Positions 51,401 through 61,823 of a stretch of 64,000 nt of DNA are shown here, one piece after another; within the stretch, counting starts at the first letter, position 1, and each line of letters opens with the position of its first letter. The translations under genes and the position numbers were made by a program. The notes under the pieces were generated by a model. That model searched no databases. It saw only the letters and a program-made list of their open reading frames with translations, and was not told where the DNA came from. This stretch comes from Synanceia verrucosa (Eukaryota; Chordata; Actinopteri; Perciformes; Synanceiidae): NCBI GenBank assembly GCA_029721515.1, contig CM056550.1, forward strand, positions 17,111,119 through 17,175,118, given 5' to 3'.

Positions 51401-54400
51401 ATGTATTAAAGGTGTTACAGGTGTATTAAAGGTGTGTTACAGATGAATTACAGGTGTGTTACAGGTGTATTAAAGGTGTGTTACAGGTGAACTACAGGTG
51501 TGTTACAGATGTATTAAAGGTGTGTTACAGATGTATTAAAGGTGTGTTACAGGTGTATTAAAGGTGTGTTACAGATGTATTAAAGGTGTGTTACAGATGA
51601 ATTACAGGAGTGTTACAGATGAATTACAGGAGTGTTACAGATGTATTAAAGGTGTATTAAAGGTGTGTTACAGGTGTGTTACAAATGTATTAAAGGTGTG
51701 TTACAGATGTATTAAAGGTGTATTAAAGGTGTATTAAAGGTGTGTTACAGGTGAATTACAGGTGTGTTACAGGTGAATTACAGGTGTGTTACAGGTGTGT
51801 TACAGGTGAATTACAGGTGTGTTACAGATGTATTAAAGGTGTGTTACAGGTGTGTTACAAATGTATTAAAGGTGTGTTACAGGTGTGTTACAGATGTATT
51901 AAAGGTGTGTTACAGGTGTATTAAAGGTGTGTTACAGATGTATTAAAGGTGTGTTACAGGTGTATTAAAGGTGTGTTACCGATGAATTACAGGTGTGTTA
52001 CAGATGTATTAAAGGTGTGTTACAGGTGAATTACAGGTGTGTTACAGATGTATTAAAGGTGTGTTACAGGTGTGTTACAGGTGTATTAAAGGTGTGTTAC
52101 AGGTGAACTACAGGTGTGTTACAGATGTATTAAAGGTGTGTTACAGATGTATTAAAGGTGTGTTACAGGTGTATTAAAGGTGTGTTACAGATGTATTAAA
52201 GGTGTGTTACAGATGAATTACAGGAGTGTTACAGATGTATTAAAGGTGTATTACAGGTGTGTTACAGGTGAATTACAGGTGTGTTACAGATGTATTAAAG
52301 GTGTGTTACAGATGTATTAAAGGTGTGTTACAGGTGTGTTACAGGTGTATTAAAGGTGTGTTACAGGTGAATTACAGGTGTGTTACAGGTGAATTACAGG
52401 TGCTCCACACCTTGTTGAAGTCGCAGAGCTTCCAGAAGAGGATCAGCAGCTCCTGGTGGAACTGGATCTTCTTGGTGGAGTGAGGCAGGTAGGTCTGGAC
52501 CAGAGGGTTGTTCATCAGCCGAGCCAAACCTTTGAGGATGAAGCTCAGGTCCTGACAGAGGAAGCACAGGTTAACCCTTCACACCTTTACAGTCCTGCTT
52601 CACGCCAAAATGTCAGCCAGTTAATTTTTACCTCCTCTCTGTGGATCCTGGACAGATAATTCACAAAGAGGTTATCAGGTCCAGCCGCCTGGAAAAAAAA
52701 CACAAGAGATGATGATGATTATTTTTAGAATAATAATGACTATTATTATTATTATTTAAATCAGGTCAGGGTTTTTATTATTATTATAGTATAATATAAT
52801 TATAATATAATAGATTATAAAATTAATTGATAATAAGATTAAAGTCATTGTATTATAATGAATACAACAAAAATATAAACTATAGTATGACAGTAGTATA
52901 AAACAATAAATTAAAATGTAATGTAATATGTACAGTTGTTGGTATTCCCTGTTATATCTACACTCATAATAAACTGACTTCCTGCTGCTCCCCGGTGGAG
53001 GCCGAGGCGGCAGAGTCCAGGGCCAGGAGGGCGGCGCTGGCGGCCGACGCCGCCTCGTGCTCCAGGGTCACGATAAGGATCTGGACGGCCTGCTCCACCA
53101 GCTGCTCCCGCTGGTCGGAGAACAGCAGGTGGTTGTAGGGGAAGCCGTAGCCGACGGGGTCGTAAGCACAAACCACGTTCAGCAGCGAGGTGAAGAGAGG
53201 GAGGGCGTGTCTGGAGGAGAGACGAGCGGAGCTTAGTCAGCACTTCCACACAAAAAAAAAATATTATTATCAAAATCTCCACTACCTCAGTCCTGAAGGG
53301 AGGACTGCAGACTTCACTTAATATTTAGATTTAACAGTTAATACTCTCCTAAACACAACACTCAAGACAATAAGAGTGAAATACAAAACATATACAACAG
53401 GTTTCATTTTCCCAATTATGTGTTTATATTCATTAAAAAAAAAAAAAAAACTTTTTTTTTTTTTTTTTTTAACCAAAAAATCAGTGAATTATTTTTGTAT
53501 TTGTCTCAGAAATGTATTAGTTAAATTAACTTTTATAACTGATGGAAGCTGCTGTCCTATCATGACAGAATAAAATATGTTTATTGAGCCCCCACTGAAG
53601 GAAATTCACTTGTTACAAGTTATAAGAAAAACAACAAAACAACAATAATGAAATAATAGAATGAGTAAAAAAATGGCTACTTAAATTACATAAAATCCAC
53701 TATTCAAACTTAGAAATTATGACGTATAAAATAAATTTTACTGAGCAAATTAACAGTATTACTGATTACCAGAATATATTTTTAATGTTTCTCTAATGGT
53801 TAATCAACCAGTATGTGAAACTCTTTAATCAAAATGATATCTTTAATAATAAAATATAGTTACTGTTGTTACCAGGAATATAAAATTTACTTTTATATAT
53901 ATATATATATATATGTACATATATATGTACATATATATATATGAAATTTTTTGATAGAGATGTTAAATTAAAGGTTTTTGCGATCATAGCTGAACAGAAA
54001 AATGTGTTTTAAGTAAAGATGATTTTAGGGTCACAGACATCTTTACTTCCTGTTTCCTACCTGTTCTCCGTGGAGCAGAAGAAGGAGACCCAGGGGTTGA
54101 GGTTCCTGTCGGAGGACGGAGGGAGGTACATGGCCTCAGAGAAACAGGTGAGGAGCAGCTTCAGCAGCTCCGTCCTGAACAAACAAACAAAAAACAACAA
54201 CACAGGACACGGTCCGTTTATATCCTGCAGCTTAACGGGACATTTTATCGTTTTTATTTCATTTCTAAAGCAAACAGGAGCTTCACTGCTTCTTATTTCT
54301 GATATAAGTCTTTATTGTGACGTTGCTCTATTCACGTTGGACTGAATAAGGGATTATTTTATCTTATCTTATTTACATAAACACACTCATATATAGAAGC

Positions 54401-57400
54401 AGAGACAGATACAGAGCTTCACAAAGAGCCTCCAGCATCATTAAGAGCTTTAACTTTAAGAGCTTTAACTTTAAGAGCTTTAACTGGGACTTAAACCTGT
54501 CGGCGCTCTCTGCTGGACAAACTGTTTTTTTTAGATGGGTTTATCTTAATATTCTGCATGATAAATAAAAACAACCACAGGCATCCTGACGGTTGCCAGT
54601 GGCCATTAAAGCCATGGTGTAGCGCCACCTACAGGCATGAAATGAAGCAGCTCACTGATTGGCTGCCGTCTCACCTGTTCAGGTCGTGGGCGTGGTTCAG
54701 AGGAGGCGACTGAGCGAAGCCGACGCCGGCCTCCCAGATGTGTTCACAGCTGTCGATGGAGCGAAGGTCCTCGGCTGTGAGCTGCAGCACAAACCAGAAA
54801 AACCACGATCATCAAAATGTGACGTTAGCCATTTTATAGATCAAACCATCAATGACGTAAACGTCTGTAGTCACTGAAAATAGGAAATACGCTTTTTATG
54901 GAGGGTAAAACACATTTAAAGTCATTTAAGTGACTTTTCTATTCAGTGACTCCACAGCTGTGTTAATATTTGCCTAAATGTCTGAGCAGAGCAGGCCTGT
55001 GTTCACACCTTCCTCCACCATGTGACTCAACAAGAGGACGGTATCAGCCTGAAACAGCTCAGCACCGATAAGTGCAGCGTTAGGAATAGAAGTGACGGCT
55101 GCTGCTGATCTATGTGAGCAAACTGACAGCAAAGGGCAGCTGCATGAAGAAATAAAATGACATGATTCCTGTATGAAAAAGAAAACATTACTAATGGAAT
55201 GATGAAGACTGACCCTGAGGTTTCTACTTTCTCTAAATCAGAATATTCCAGATAAACCACTGAGGGTCCTGGATCCAATACTGAGCAGATGGACTGAAGC
55301 TCTGAAGCTCATTCATCAAGTCACAAAGAGACTCGAAATGACCTCAAAGAGACTGAAAACTACCACAGAGATGAAAAATCCACCTGTCAGCTGGAGTCTC
55401 ATCCTGAAGGAGAGACGAGACGTTTTCTTTCTGATTTAGGTGAACTGACCCTTTAACTGAGTCTCTGAGGTCAGAGAGTTTTCCACATTCATCCCTCGCT
55501 CCACTGATTTTCACATTTCCTCAAGGCTGTGAGGTCTGATCTGATGCTGAGGGGTTCAAGACCTGCAGGAAGATCCATCAAGACCTGCAGGAGGATCCAT
55601 CAGGACCCGCAGGAGGAGGATCCACGAGGATCTGCAGGAGGAGGATCCACGTGGACCTGCAGGAGGAGGATCCACGAGGACCTGCAGCAGGAGGATCCAC
55701 GAGGACCTGCAGGAGGAGGATCCACGTGGACCTGCAGGAGGAGGATCCACGAGGACCTGCAGCAGGAGGATCCACGAGGACCTGCAGCAGGAGGATCCAC
55801 GAGGACCTGCAGGAGGAGGATCCACGAGGACCTGCAGGAGGAGGATCCACGTGGACCTGCAGGAGGAGGATCCACGAGGACCTGCAGCAGGAGGATCCAC
55901 GAGGACCTGCAGGAGGAGGATCCATCAGGACCTGCAGGACTCCCTGGCTCCTCACTCCTGGACGTGTCCACCCTGTCCCTCAGCCCAGAAGTCAAACATG
56001 GCTGCTCCTCCCTCTGAGCAGTGACTCATTAACTGAGCTGCTGCAGGAAGGTCAAGTGAAGGTCATAACGCTGTTAACAGCTACCGGCCGCCACGAGGAA
56101 ACACCGAGGTAAGACAGTAGGAAGGAGAGAAGGTAGGAAGGAGAGAAGAAAGAAACCATAGAAACTCACTCATGATGTAATGAAACATGAGGATTTAATG
56201 TATTTATAGTAATAAAGTTTTCTAATTTTTTTACTATTTTATTTTTATTCTTATTTTTGGTATTGCCTTTGTTTCACTGTTTCTGTTTTTTCTTATTATT
56301 GTTATTTACATGTTTCACATGTCTCTTTTGCTTTGCTGCTGTGTCACTGAAAATTTTATCTTAACTTATTGAAAAGTTTTAAATTATATATTTCTGCCAC
56401 ACATGACAACTAAATGATATTTAGGCTGGAAACTTCACAGTGAGGATGTCATTCCAGTCTTTATGCTAAGCTAAGCTAAGCTAACCATCAACACGACTGG
56501 TGTTGATCGTTTTATTTCATTCCTGACAAAAAAGGCAAAAGAAAGCCTAAAATGTTCCTCTCATCATCATCATCATCATCAGATGTGCTGGCAGCAGGTG
56601 TTCTCCTACGGCAGCCTGGTGGGGTCATCAGGAGGTGACGTGGACTCACCGGGCCGTTCTTCTTGTGGCTCTGAACGGTGAAATCTGGACAGAACAGCAG
56701 GTCGGCGATGGCGAGCAGCAGCGATTCAGCCAGCGGCCGAGAGTCATCGTCTTCGACTCCGTCTCCGTCCAAACGCTGGAGGACAGAGAGACGAGTTAGA
56801 GGGTGGACAGACAGAGTTTGGGTGCAGACAGAGCCACGCTAGCTGTTTCCAGTCATTATGCTAAGCTAAGCTAACAGGCTGGTTTCTTTTAACAGGATAC
56901 AACTGAATAAATTACAAATATATTTATACTGCTGCTGTGTTTTCACTCTTCATAAATTTGCCATAAAGTTTATAAATCTCAGTGTTTCAGTCCTCTGCTG
57001 CAGCTCCAGTCCAACACTTCAATTAAAGGACATTCAATCCCTCCTTGATTCAGCCGCTGGCCTGGAGGATCATGGGGGACAATGTGGACAGTGTTTGGAC
57101 CGTGGCGTCCTGCCGACCAGGTAACCAGAGAAGCAGCCGTCACATCTACCTGTGGATTATTATCTGATCCTGTGGAGTGTGGAGCTGAGAGGCTGCACAC
57201 TGGTAATCTGACAGGATTATAGATATAGACAGGATAGATGAGGACGTGAAGCCTGAAGAATACCACTTTTACAAAACTAAGACAGATGCTAAAAGTTTTT
57301 TTTTTAATACCATTAAAAGTTGCCCTACAGCGAGCGGCCATAACACAATTAATATGTTATGATGTTTTTCAATGAAAACGACTATATAGTGATGGAATAA

Positions 57401-59675
57401 TAACGAGTCTTTGATTATATTGCAAGTGCAATATCCATTAAAATAATCACAATTAGATGCTTTTATTATTTTATTTTGTATTATCTCTATTTCAATTGTT
57501 ATTTTTAATTTTATAAATATATTATTTTTATTATATTTGTTTGAGCGATTAAAGAAATGTAGAAAAAACTAACATTAAAAACAGAATTTACTGCTTCCTC
57601 CAAGGAGCTACATTCTGTTAAATATTCATTTTATTTCTTTCTATCTCTTCAAATTTTTAATCAGATTAGTCACAGGTTGTTGTGGATTGATTTTGATTAA
57701 TCACGATTAAATATCATTCACTTTTGATTTATATTAATCATGTTTCATTTTGCACGTATTGCCAATTTTTACTCTTATTTTGTATTTACATTCGACACAC
57801 TTATTTTTCATATTTATTTCTTACTTTTATTCTTATTTTATTCTTCTACACTAAAAAGGGAGAAGCTCTACAGTTGTTCAATGATTTAATGACAGTAAAG
57901 ATCATTCCTAAGTTCCTAATTTGACCTCTAGCAGGCTGTCAAGGACGGGCCAGATCTGGTCTACCAGGACTGAAGAGGATCTACTTCCTGTCAACAGACC
58001 ATACCTCCGCTCTGCCGGTGCCAGGAACCGTGGACCAGAAGAAACCTCGCCAGTCTCCGTCCTCAAAGATGTAGGGAAGGATCCTGGTGAGCAGACGGCT
58101 GCAGTTCAGGACTGTCTGCCGGTCTCGCTCCGAGGGACAGCCAGAGTCCGCAGCCTGGACCAGCCTCTCCACGGCCTGAGGGAGACCAAAGAGACCTTTA
58201 GGACCAGACCAGAGAGACCAGGGAGACCAGGGAGACGTTTTAGGGCCAGAGAGACTAGAAGAGACGCTTTAGGGCCAGAGAGACCAGAAGAGACGGACCA
58301 GAGAGACGCTTTAAAACAACAGAGACACTCTGTTGGACTCTGATGACCTTTGACCTTACACTTTAAAGAGTGGGAACCTCAAACAGCAGCATTCTTTCTA
58401 CTCTGACTGCGTCCAGAATGGATAAATGAAGCCTTCCTACCTTGTAGCAGAGGGTTGCCAGGTTGGACGGAGACTCCTCTCTGACGGCTCTGATCTCGGC
58501 AGACGGCACCAGAGCGAAGACGTCCTGGACGGAGGTGGAGGCGTCGGCCCAGAACTGATCCCAGAAGGCGTCATCGGTGGCTTCTACGGGCTGCAGGAGA
58601 GGACAAACAGTACGTCTGGACGTCACATATGAATATACTGTATGTGTGTGTGTTTGAGTCCTTTTTTGAAGAAATAAAAGTCTAAATTCTTATTTTAATG
58701 TTTACTCTTATTTAAATTTTATAAACCAAACAATTAATTAATTAATAGATGACATCATTACATGTTCAGAGGGGAGAGAATGTTTTATATTCCAGTAAAC
58801 AGATATAGTAAATGTTAAATCTAGTTTCTGTCTACCGGTGGGTTCGTTTTTCCTACTTATTTTGTTGTCAAAGTTTTACTAAACTATTTTACCTCATATT
58901 TTCTTTTTTCTCTATTTTACTCTAGTTTTTTCTCCTAATGTTGGTGATTGTATTTCATTAGTATTATTTTATTATTTGGATTTTATGAAGTTGTTTTTGT
59001 GCACAAATAAAATTTAAAAAATATCCTGTAAGTTAAAATTAGGAACGATTTGTTTCAGATTGTACGGTGAAAAATATCCACAGTGACATGTTTCAGTCTT
59101 ATTTTGTACAAAAACTAAAATGTTCACACATCATATAATATTAAAGTCTTGAATATAATATTGTTTTATATTTAGCTGGTGGATTCTTCTCTGATCTAGT
59201 TGGATGCACCATGAATGTCATGGAAACATTTCTGCAGCTGAACTAATTAAACCAACATTTCAAGTCACGTGCTGCATCTTATTTTACTCATTGAATGATA
59301 ATTTCACCAACTAATCAAGACGAGTGGAGGACTGGATGGTCCAGAAGGCCAAACTGAGTGTTTTTAGCGCAAATACTGAGAAAAATAGAAATATTTCAGG
59401 AGATATGTTGGTGTGTTTTAAGCTTATCCTTATTGATGAGGTGATTGCAGTGTTTGCCGTGTTTTTCTCTGCTCTTTGAGTCACCTGGGCAGCAGGTGAG
59501 GCTGCCATCTGTTACCTAAACTTTAGCTTAATTTAAATCTTAAAGCGTTGCGCTCTTCGCTCCTTTCAGTGTTTCATGGTGTTGAAATGAATAAAAGTGA
59601 AGAACAGACCTGTGTTTTAGTTGTCAGCTGAATCACAGCTTTCCTGAAGTGCAGTTTGCTGTCGGAGTTTCCCAT
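45427..59675 (-). CDS. hid1: HID1 domain-containing protein (dense-core vesicle and Golgi trafficking)
   Basis: HID1 is a Golgi-associated peripheral protein needed for dense-core vesicle biogenesis and peptide-hormone sorting. The 19 coding exons (minus) are 59610-59675, 58441-58590, 58005-58175, 56650-56775, 54675-54781, 54061-54174, 52979-53210, 52632-52688, 52411-52551, 50611-50701, 50387-50538, 49735-49813, 49196-49360, 48899-49123, 47817-47944, 47659-47742, 47484-47575, 45589-45747 and 45427-45490. All phases join to 800 residues (human 788). The start MGNSDSK keeps Gly2, the myristoylation site. Landmarks: ATDDAFWDQFWADASTSVQD, RLLTRILPYIFEDGDWRGFF, SLLLAIADLLFCPDF, LLLLSGERNFGVRLNK, HHLVFFLLEVFNNIIQYQF and GTLVGLLPVPHPILIRKYQ. 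A loop after about residue 600 is Ser/Pro-rich. Exon 7's donor (GAA|GTCAGT) is weak. Introns hold two large minisatellites and transposon relics. Confidence 0.97.
46085..46140 (+). mobile_element. LINE 3' tail fragment
   Basis: GTGAATTTCCCCCCAAGGGG followed by GGATTAATAAAAAAAACTAT is the typical 3' terminus of fish L2/Rex-type LINEs; nothing recognisable of the body remains beyond GTCTATGCTGCTGTGGCAG. It is in hid1 intron 17. Similar tails occur at about 18505, 48750 and 53590. Confidence 0.6.
46554..47294 (+). mobile_element. hAT-like MITE with terminal inverted repeats and 8-bp target duplication
   Basis: The left end CAGGGCTGTTGAA (46554) matches the reverse complement of the right end TTCAACATCCCTA (ending 47294). 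The bases outside are ATTCAAAC (46546-46553) and ATTCAAAA (47295-47302), an 8-bp duplication with one mismatch, the size made by hAT transposases. The body is about 741 bp with no transposase frame and GCTAGCG/GCTAACG runs near 46760-46980. It lies in hid1 intron 17. Confidence 0.8.
49710..49722 (+). promoter_or_regulatory. Candidate CTCF core site
   Basis: TCACCAGGTGGCA matches the CTCF core consensus at 12 of 13 positions. It lies in hid1 intron 12, about 13 bp past the exon 12 donor. Confidence 0.35.
50757..52400. repeat. 11-bp minisatellite, about 150 units, in hid1 intron 9
   Basis: Three interchangeable 11-bp units, GTGTTACAGGT, GAATTACAGGT and GTATTAAAGGT, alternate for about 1.64 kb, with T/C changes and higher-order blocks. 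The array fills the intron between exons 9 and 10 almost completely, stopping about 10 bp before the exon 9 donor and about 55 bp past the exon 10 acceptor. Plus-strand frames across it (for example 51742-51946) are artefacts of the 11-bp period. Confidence 0.97.
53435..53472. repeat. A16-C-T21 self-complementary run
   Basis: Sixteen A, one C and twenty-one T in a row, in hid1 intron 6. The two halves can fold on each other. It could be a tail-to-tail joining of two poly(A) tails, or an assembly or sequencing artefact. Confidence 0.9.
53896..53943. repeat. TA/TGTACA palindromic microsatellite
   Basis: TATATATATA runs interrupted by two ATGTACAT palindromes, in hid1 intron 6. Confidence 0.9.
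54623..54635 (-). promoter_or_regulatory. Candidate CTCF core site
   Basis: On the minus strand CCTGTAGGTGGCG, followed by CTA, fits the CTCF motif (core AGGTGGCGCTA), with one core mismatch. It lies in hid1 intron 5, 40 bp from the exon 5 donor. Confidence 0.4.
55570..55945. repeat. 25-bp GC-rich minisatellite, about 15 copies, in hid1 intron 4
   Basis: Units of 25 bp containing GAGGATCCACGAGGACCTGC and AGGAG (variants CGTGG, CAGCAG). Spacing was checked at 55621, 55646 and 55671. The unit has no stop codon in any frame on either strand, so all six frames stay open for 110-160 codons. The frames translate to Glu/Asp/Pro/Gly- and Ser/Arg-rich repeats and are not evidence for a protein. Confidence 0.96.
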
Positions 59676-61823
59676 TTTGTGTCTCAGTTCAGCTCCTGTC
59701 CGCAGAGGAAACACAAGGATCCGCTCATCCAGCCGCTGTGCGCTGCTGCTGCTGCTGCGTTCAAGTGCTGCTCGGATTCTCCAGCTTCAACACGATGCAC
59801 GTCAACAACACAGCTGCTGCTGTCCTTTTATAGTTCTTAATTCTCATTTTAGTGGTTGAGCTTTGTGCTGTAGTTGTGACAGAAGAGGGGGAAAATGTCA
59901 ATATGCGAAATAATTTTATATACTGAATGTCTATCTATGCACATGTATGCATATATGCTATTTATTTATAATCTAAAAATATAAAATAAACAATAACAAT
60001 ATTTAAATAGTAGATAAATTGAAACAAAAGCAAAGAAACAACACGACAATATATTACAAACAGCAACAACAAAAATAGTAAACACAATAATTGTTAGGAT
60101 TAAATAAATAACCTAAAAATTAAGTTAGAAATCAACAAGTAAAACACATTAAATGTGTTGGATATTGGAGACAAAACCTAAACTGTGAGATATTACACAC
60201 CATATTTGTTTTTTTTTTCTGTCTTGGTAATAGTAAGTATTCCGATGGTCCATGAATGCAGCACAAACCAAGCAGGATCCAGAGCAACAACTTCCGGGAT
60301 CTTAAAGTACATATTTACTTTAAGTCAGCAGTCAGTGACTGGATAAAAAAAAAAGTTTTACAGAGAAAACAACATGATGCAGCCGCTGGTATGAAGCCTC
60401 AAACGACAACAACAACAATAATAATAATAATAATAATAGTAGTAGTAGTAGTCATATACAATTCTAATAATAGTATGTATTATCATTATATTAATATCGT
60501 CGTGAATAGCAGTTTTTGAATCTTCAAGTCCAAATTTATGTCAAATTAATAAAATAAAATGAAAGGATAAGTCAGATAAAATCAGGATAAATGAGCTCTA
60601 GTTCAACAACAGAGACATCCAGCGATTAATGAGACACCAAACAGACTTTAGATTGACGCCATTAATTATTATCTGAACATAAAATGTTCAGATAATAATT
60701 CAAAAATAATTAATAAAAAAAAAAGAAAATTCTGGAATGAGCAGAAAGTTTATTAAATTAGCATGCTAACGTTAGCAGCCACGAATGTAGCACACTGTGC
60801 ATAGCAGCTAACAACATGCTAAATAAGAGCTAGCGACATGCTAAATAAGAGCTAACAACATGCTAAATAAGAGCTAGCGACATGCTAAATAAGAGCTAAC
60901 AACATGCTAAATAAGAGCTAGCGACATGCTAAATAAGAGCTAGCCACATGCTAAATAAGAGCTAGCGACATGCTAAATAAGAGCTAGCGACATGCTAACA
61001 CTTCAAAGTCTAAAACATGCTTTGATGCAAACTGAAAACTTTATAAATTAATGTCTAATGTTTATTTACCAGTTAAATTCAGATTTGTTTCATTTCAGTT
61101 GTCACAACAATCAAAACATCTTTTTATTTTTAAAACAGTTGGTTTAAGGAGGAGATAGTGGACTTTTTACTGATGCATGTACAAGAATTTTCAACAAATA
61201 ACAGAAATGTTTTTGACAAATATTAATGTGTTTACATCCTCATCAGATGAGGAAGAATTTAAGACCAAAACCTGCACGGTTCAAGTTTAAAACACCTGGA
61301 AATGTGGTTTTATATCTTCAAGTGTTCCTCTGAAAAATCACAGTTATCAATAAATGCAACATGTGAGCAAACACTTAGAGTATAACCTCATAAAGTGTTT
61401 CATAAACAGTGTATTTTGTGTATTTTTATCATATTTACAGTCAAAGTTGTAACAAGGATTTAAGTCAAACAATTGAAATAATTAGTGGTAGAGCGTTAAA
61501 GACACACCTGAAGGACTGTTTCTTCATGTTGTCAGTATCAGTACACACACATACTGCAGTGGGATCAGTAGTATCAGTGTGGTGTCACTGGGTGTGGTCG
61601 CCTCCACCCTGCAGCTTCACAAACATGCTTCACATCTGTCAGATCCTCCACACAAACAGCTGCATGATGAGGATTAGCCAGCAGTGATTTCCTCACACAG
61701 GAAGAGGCTCTCAGCCAATCAGGACCCTCCCTCCTACCTGAGCTCTGCAGGTAAAACAGGAACCCAGAGGAGGTTCCCGTCATGTTCTCTGCAGGCTTCG
61801 ATCTGTGCAGGCGAAGCGACGCC
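59676..61823. other. Intergenic region between hid1 and plau
   Basis: Hid1 promoter side on the left, including a short CTG/CTGCTG run near 59745 in the 5' UTR, and plau promoter side on the right. Between them are (ATA)n/(GTA)n near 60415-60450 and a 22-bp tandem array at 60795-61003. Near 61713-61727 CCAATCAGGA is a possible CCAAT box about 100 bp before the plau start. No exon is visible. Confidence 0.45.
60795..61003. repeat. 22-bp tandem repeat, about 9 copies
   Basis: Units alternate AGCTAGCGACATGCTAAATA and AGCTAACAACATGCTAAATA, each followed by AG. The GCTAGC/GCTAAC core resembles other repeats in the window. Confidence 0.93.

Noticed and set aside
51742..52483. Val/Leu-Tyr repeat frames
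   Set aside because: Products of the 11-bp minisatellite in hid1 intron 9.
55529..56112. Open frames of 110-160 residues on both strands
   Set aside because: They follow a 25-bp tandem repeat with no stop in any frame, inside hid1 intron 4; no conserved features.
57921..58343. 140-residue plus frame rich in Arg and Glu
   Set aside because: Antisense to hid1 exon 3 and a GA-rich short repeat (GAGAGACCAGAGAGAC) in intron 2.
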